Assembly (NCBI RefSeq): GCF_025685395.1
Contig: NZ_JAGSYA010000004.1
Location: 2,170,001 to 2,234,000 of the forward strand
Direction of reading: 5' to 3'
Origin: Terriglobus tenax
GTDB taxonomy: Bacteria > Acidobacteriota > Terriglobia > Terriglobales > Acidobacteriaceae
DNA: 64,000 bases
In this document: positions 61,507 through 64,000 of the stretch, in pieces
Layout of the letters: the number at the start of each line of letters is the position of its first letter
Numbering within the stretch: the stretch's first letter is position 1
The notes under the pieces: generated by a model
Seen by the model: only the letters and a program-made list of their open reading frames with translations
The model's database searches: none
Told to the model about the DNA's origin: nothing
Position numbers and translations under genes: made by a program

Positions 61507-62172
61507 CTAGGGGGTAAACAGCTTCCATCGCCCTTCGGAGATCACTTCCATTCCCTCCTCCGTCACCTTGATCGCGGTCTGGTCGTCGATCAGGTACGAC
61601 GGCACCGTCAGCGTCGCTGCAATCTTCTCCAGCTTGGCCTGCGTCCATTCCGGAAACATCTCGTGGTCCATATGCGGCAGAATCGCCATCTCCAGCAGAC
61701 CAAGATACCGGGGAGTCTCCGGCGGCAACGTATGCAGTCCAAAGGTCGTCCCGTAGCGCGTCATCACCACGCTGCCGGCGCTTAGCCCCACGTAGACGAT
61801 TCTGTCGAACAGCGACGGCAGCATCTCCGCCAGTCCGGACTGCTTCATCCAGTAGGTCAGATACTGGCAATCGCCTCCACCCACCAGAAGCACGTCGGCC
61901 TGCTCCAGCCAGCCTGTCCAAAGCTCTTTCTTAAGACTCGGCAGCGCAGTCAGTTCCAACAGGCCAAGCGACTTCCATCCCATCTCGCAGAACGGATCGC
62001 CAATTGTGCCTCGGATGACCTTGTAGAGAATATCTGGCCCGATGGGCAACGCGTAGGCCGAGGTGGGAATGAAGAGTGCGTTGGACTCGGCAACCGGTTT
62101 GCCCAGCAGTTCAACCAGCGCGTTGTGGATGCTGGGGTTGCTCATACCGGCGGAAGTAAGAAGAAGTTTCAT
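61507..62172 (-). CDS. Peptidase S51 / PepE-like class I glutamine-amidotransferase-fold protein
   Basis: PepE-type serine dipeptidases hydrolyse Asp-X dipeptides. The 221-aa protein has a nucleophile elbow YVGLSAGSVVM (Ser), LLVGGGDCQYL (glycine turn), and ILPHMDHEMFPEW with the likely histidine. Thus the serine form of the S51 fold rather than a cysteine amidotransferase. The wider family also includes cyanophycinase-like proteins. ATG 62172 has GGGAG upstream; ATG 62190 is less favoured. Confidence 0.85.
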   Translation of the reverse strand: MKLLLTSAGMSNPSIHNALVELLGKPVAESNALFIPTSAYALPIGPDILYKVIRGTIGDPFCEMGWKSLGLLELTALPSLKKELWTGWLEQADVLLVGGGDCQYLTYWMKQSGLAEMLPSLFDRIVYVGLSAGSVVMTRYGTTFGLHTLPPETPRYLGLLEMAILPHMDHEMFPEWTQAKLEKIAATLTVPSYLIDDQTAIKVTEEGMEVISEGRWKLFTP

Positions 62173-62302
62173 GCGGGTCTCTCCCTTCATGCTGATACGA
62201 AGTCATGTAGTAACAATGCCGATCCGCATTGACAAACAAGCTATAGGAATTTCAGTGGACGTGTCGAAGGAGAATGAGCCACAAACCAATGGAACAAGGG
62301 CT

Positions 62303-63061
62303 ATGCTGTTGCGTATGAAAAACGCCCATGCTCTTGTTGCCTTGTGTCTCCTTCTGCTGGCCACCGCGGCTTCCGCACAGAAGCCCAACACACTTACCGC
62401 AAAAGAAAAGGCCGAGGGCTGGCATCTCCTCTTCGACGGCAAGACCACCAACGGCTGGCGCAGCGCACGCGGCGGAGGCTTCCCCACAACCGGATGGGCC
62501 GTGAAAGACGGTACTCTCACCGTCACCGAAACCGGTGGCGAAGAGGCAGGCAACGGCGGTGACATCGTCACCACACGTACCTACTCCAACTTCGAGCTGT
62601 CAGTCGACTTCAAGACCTCGCCCGGAGCAAACTCCGGCATCATGTACTTCGTCGACCTCGACCTGATGCCCTGGAAGAACGGGAAGGGCTCGGCCATCGG
62701 CTTTGAATACCAGGTGCTGGACGACAACCTGCACCCCGACGCAAAGCGCGGCGTCAACGGCGACCGCACCGTCGCCTCACTCTACGACATGATCCCTGCC
62801 GCCAAAGACAAACCCATCAAGCCCGTCGGCGAATGGAACACCGCCCGCATCGTTGTCCGCGGCAAACACGCGGAGCACTGGCTGAACGGTGTCAAAGTCC
62901 TGGAGTACGACCGCGACTCACCGGAGTTCAAAGCGATTCTTGCAGGCAGTAAATACAAAGCCTTCCCCACGTATGGCCAGGCAGCAAGCGGGTACATCCT
63001 TCTGCAGGATCACGGATTTCCGGTGTGGTTCCGCAATATCAAGATTCGGGAATTGAAGTAG
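62303..63061 (+). CDS. Secreted DUF1080 (3-keto-disaccharide hydrolase family) protein
   Basis: The 252-aa protein has a signal peptide (ALVALCLLLLATAASAQ) and a single DUF1080 domain: EGWHLLFDGKTTNGWRSARG, the W-x-V-K-D-G-T-L strand, FKTSPGANSGIMYFVDLD, FEYQVLDDN and the end PVWFRNIKIREL. It corresponds to the common stand-alone form of the family. Two ATGs (62303 and 62315) are possible. The first follows AAGGG closely. Divergent from the PepE-like gene with 130 bp between, converging on the racemase gene. Confidence 0.92.
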   Translation: MLLRMKNAHALVALCLLLLATAASAQKPNTLTAKEKAEGWHLLFDGKTTNGWRSARGGGFPTTGWAVKDGTLTVTETGGEEAGNGGDIVTTRTYSNFELSVDFKTSPGANSGIMYFVDLDLMPWKNGKGSAIGFEYQVLDDNLHPDAKRGVNGDRTVASLYDMIPAAKDKPIKPVGEWNTARIVVRGKHAEHWLNGVKVLEYDRDSPEFKAILAGSKYKAFPTYGQAASGYILLQDHGFPVWFRNIKIRELK

Positions 63062-63064
63062 GCG

Positions 63065-63754
63065 CTAACTCAATGCAAACTCGACTGCTGCGTTGCAATG
63101 AATCAGCATCGAGTCGAAGCCTGGCAGAGGGAGATTGTTGGGGTTGAGGATCAGGCCCAGTTCCGTGCAGCCCAGGATGACCGAGTCAGCGCCTTCGCGC
63201 TTTGCGGCTTCGATCAGGTCGAGCAGGATCGTGCGGGAGTGGTCGAGTATCTTACCGGCGCAGAGCTCCTCATAGATGATGGTGTGGGTCGTCGCGCGTC
63301 CGGCTTCGTTGGGCACCACGACGGAGAGGCCAAGGTCATGCATCCGCTCGGTGTAGAAGCCATGCTCCATGGTGTAGCGCGTGGCCAGCAGCAGAGGCTT
63401 ATTGCAGCCGGCCTTCAGGAGCGTGCGCGCGGTCTCGTCGATGATGTGGATGAGTGGGATGAGGACAGCTGCTTTTACTGCCTCGGCCACCAGGTGCATG
63501 GTGTTGGCGCAGATCAGGACGCACTCGGCACCGGCCTTCTCCAGCCCGCGGGCTGCATCTGCGAGCTTTGCTCCGGCCTGTTCCCACTGGTTCGCGCGCT
63601 GCATCTCGGCGATGGGCTGAAAGTCCAAGGAGTGCAGGATGATCTCGGCTGAGTGCAGACCGCCGAGGCGCTTGCGAACGTCTTCGTTGATGACACGGTA
63701 GTAGAGGGAGGTCGCCTCAAAGCTCATGCCGCCGATTAAGCCGATGGTTCGCAT
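63065..63754 (-). CDS. Aspartate/glutamate racemase family protein
   Basis: PLP-independent racemases use two cysteines as acid and base. The 229-aa protein has both, in LICANTMHLVAE (first Cys near residue 83) and VILGCTELGLIL (second Cys near 197), plus the N-terminal TIGLIGGMSFEATSLYYR. The substrate in this subgroup (YgeA-like) is not fixed; L-Asp, L-Glu or broad specificity are all possible. It overlaps nothing, and its stop is 3 bp from that of the DUF1080 gene. No Shine-Dalgarno was found before the ATG. Confidence 0.9.
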   Translation of the reverse strand: MRTIGLIGGMSFEATSLYYRVINEDVRKRLGGLHSAEIILHSLDFQPIAEMQRANQWEQAGAKLADAARGLEKAGAECVLICANTMHLVAEAVKAAVLIPLIHIIDETARTLLKAGCNKPLLLATRYTMEHGFYTERMHDLGLSVVVPNEAGRATTHTIIYEELCAGKILDHSRTILLDLIEAAKREGADSVILGCTELGLILNPNNLPLPGFDSMLIHCNAAVEFALS

Positions 63755-63875
63755 GGGTTTGATGCTACTGGATGGTAGGGACGTCGGCCATCGAGGCCGG
63801 CGCTGGTTTCTTTGATGGGCCTTAAGATACGACTGAAGTCGGGCGTGAGTTTGCAGGATGAGGAAGGTTACCTAT

Positions 63876-64000
63876 CTACTCGATCTTTGCACCCTTACCT
63901 ATATTGTGTTTCATGCAGAGAAGCTGGATGTTCTCGACCGAATCAGAAGTTCCTCCTTTGGAGAAAGGCAGAATGTGATCAAAGTGCAAGTCTTTTGTCG
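63876..64000 (-). CDS. HNH endonuclease, C-terminal fragment (5' end outside window)
   Basis: The minus-strand frame, open to the window edge, reads DLHFDHILPFSKGGTSDSVE then NIQLLCMKHNIGKGAKIE and stop at 63876-63878. F-D-H-I-x-P-x-S-K-G-G and N-I-Q-L-L-C-x-x-H-N-x-x-K-G are the HNH nuclease signature: H-D-H as metal and general base and the second Asn-His part. The size and target cannot be judged. The 121-bp gap between it and the racemase start has one small CGGCC/GGCCG hairpin (63785-63799) and nothing else recognised. Confidence 0.85.
   Translation of the reverse strand, partial: TKDLHFDHILPFSKGGTSDSVENIQLLCMKHNIGKGAKIE

Overview
The window looks like chromosomal DNA from an acidobacterium (Acidobacteriota, Terriglobia/Acidobacteriaceae-like). 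I infer this from the gene content. It has a complete alternative complex III (actABCDEF) running directly into caa3-type cytochrome oxidase genes. It has a member of the family known as TIGR03435, which is largely confined to soil Acidobacteria, and two DUF1080 (3-keto-disaccharide hydrolase) proteins. It has a Reg_prop/Y_Y_Y sensor, a choice-of-anchor-D giant secreted protein with the C-terminus common in that group, and dispersed repeats of acidobacterial type. The cell is Gram-negative: BamA, LptD and RlpA are all present. Coding density is high, the DNA is GC-rich, and no rRNA, tRNA, CRISPR array, prophage or complete insertion sequence was seen.

Layout. 1-9.1 kb: end of a threonine ammonia-lyase gene, yceI with a nearby marR gene, a Reg_prop-GGDEF diguanylate cyclase, yceH, a PNPOx-like flavoprotein, a LysR regulator and a GNAT acetyltransferase. 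9.1-12.6 kb: a three-gene signalling operon of blaI, an M56 (BlaR1-like) membrane protease with a long array of 29-residue repeats, and a secreted protein made of the same repeat. 12.7-25.3 kb: rlmI, malic enzyme, an HI0933-type flavoprotein apparently starting on AUA, a 1.5-thousand-residue secreted propeller/Ig protein, a UDP-HexNAc dehydrogenase/epimerase pair and a class II photolyase. 25.4-39.0 kb: one minus-strand respiratory operon, actA-B-C-D-E-F, an unknown membrane protein, SCO, then ctaC-D-E-F. It moves electrons from quinol through ACIII to a caa3 oxidase.

39.4-43 kb: an AlkA-like glycosylase, then a decayed stretch (dispersed repeat, truncated DUF4349 gene, long hairpin), then azoR-doxX facing a tetR gene across a triple operator. 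42.8-55 kb: envelope biogenesis genes (rlpA plus a small coiled-coil protein, lptD, bamA), an RDD membrane protein, an acetate/succinate CoA-transferase, an SMC-like small ATPase, a secreted VanX-type D-Ala-D-Ala dipeptidase and an amidohydrolase. 55.3-64 kb: OsmC, a LysR regulator with a divergent target gene, several secreted or membrane proteins of unknown function, DUF1080 proteins, a TIGR03435 protein, YjbQ, a PepE-like peptidase, an Asp/Glu racemase-family enzyme and the 3' end of an HNH endonuclease gene.

Most notable: the blaI/M56/secreted-repeat operon with an operator inside a near-consensus promoter and an apparently leaderless blaI mRNA; the probable AUA start at 15603; the two-heme ActE; and several well-formed operators (MarR, TetR, and the palindromes around bamA). 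All assignments come from reading the sequence. No database search was run.
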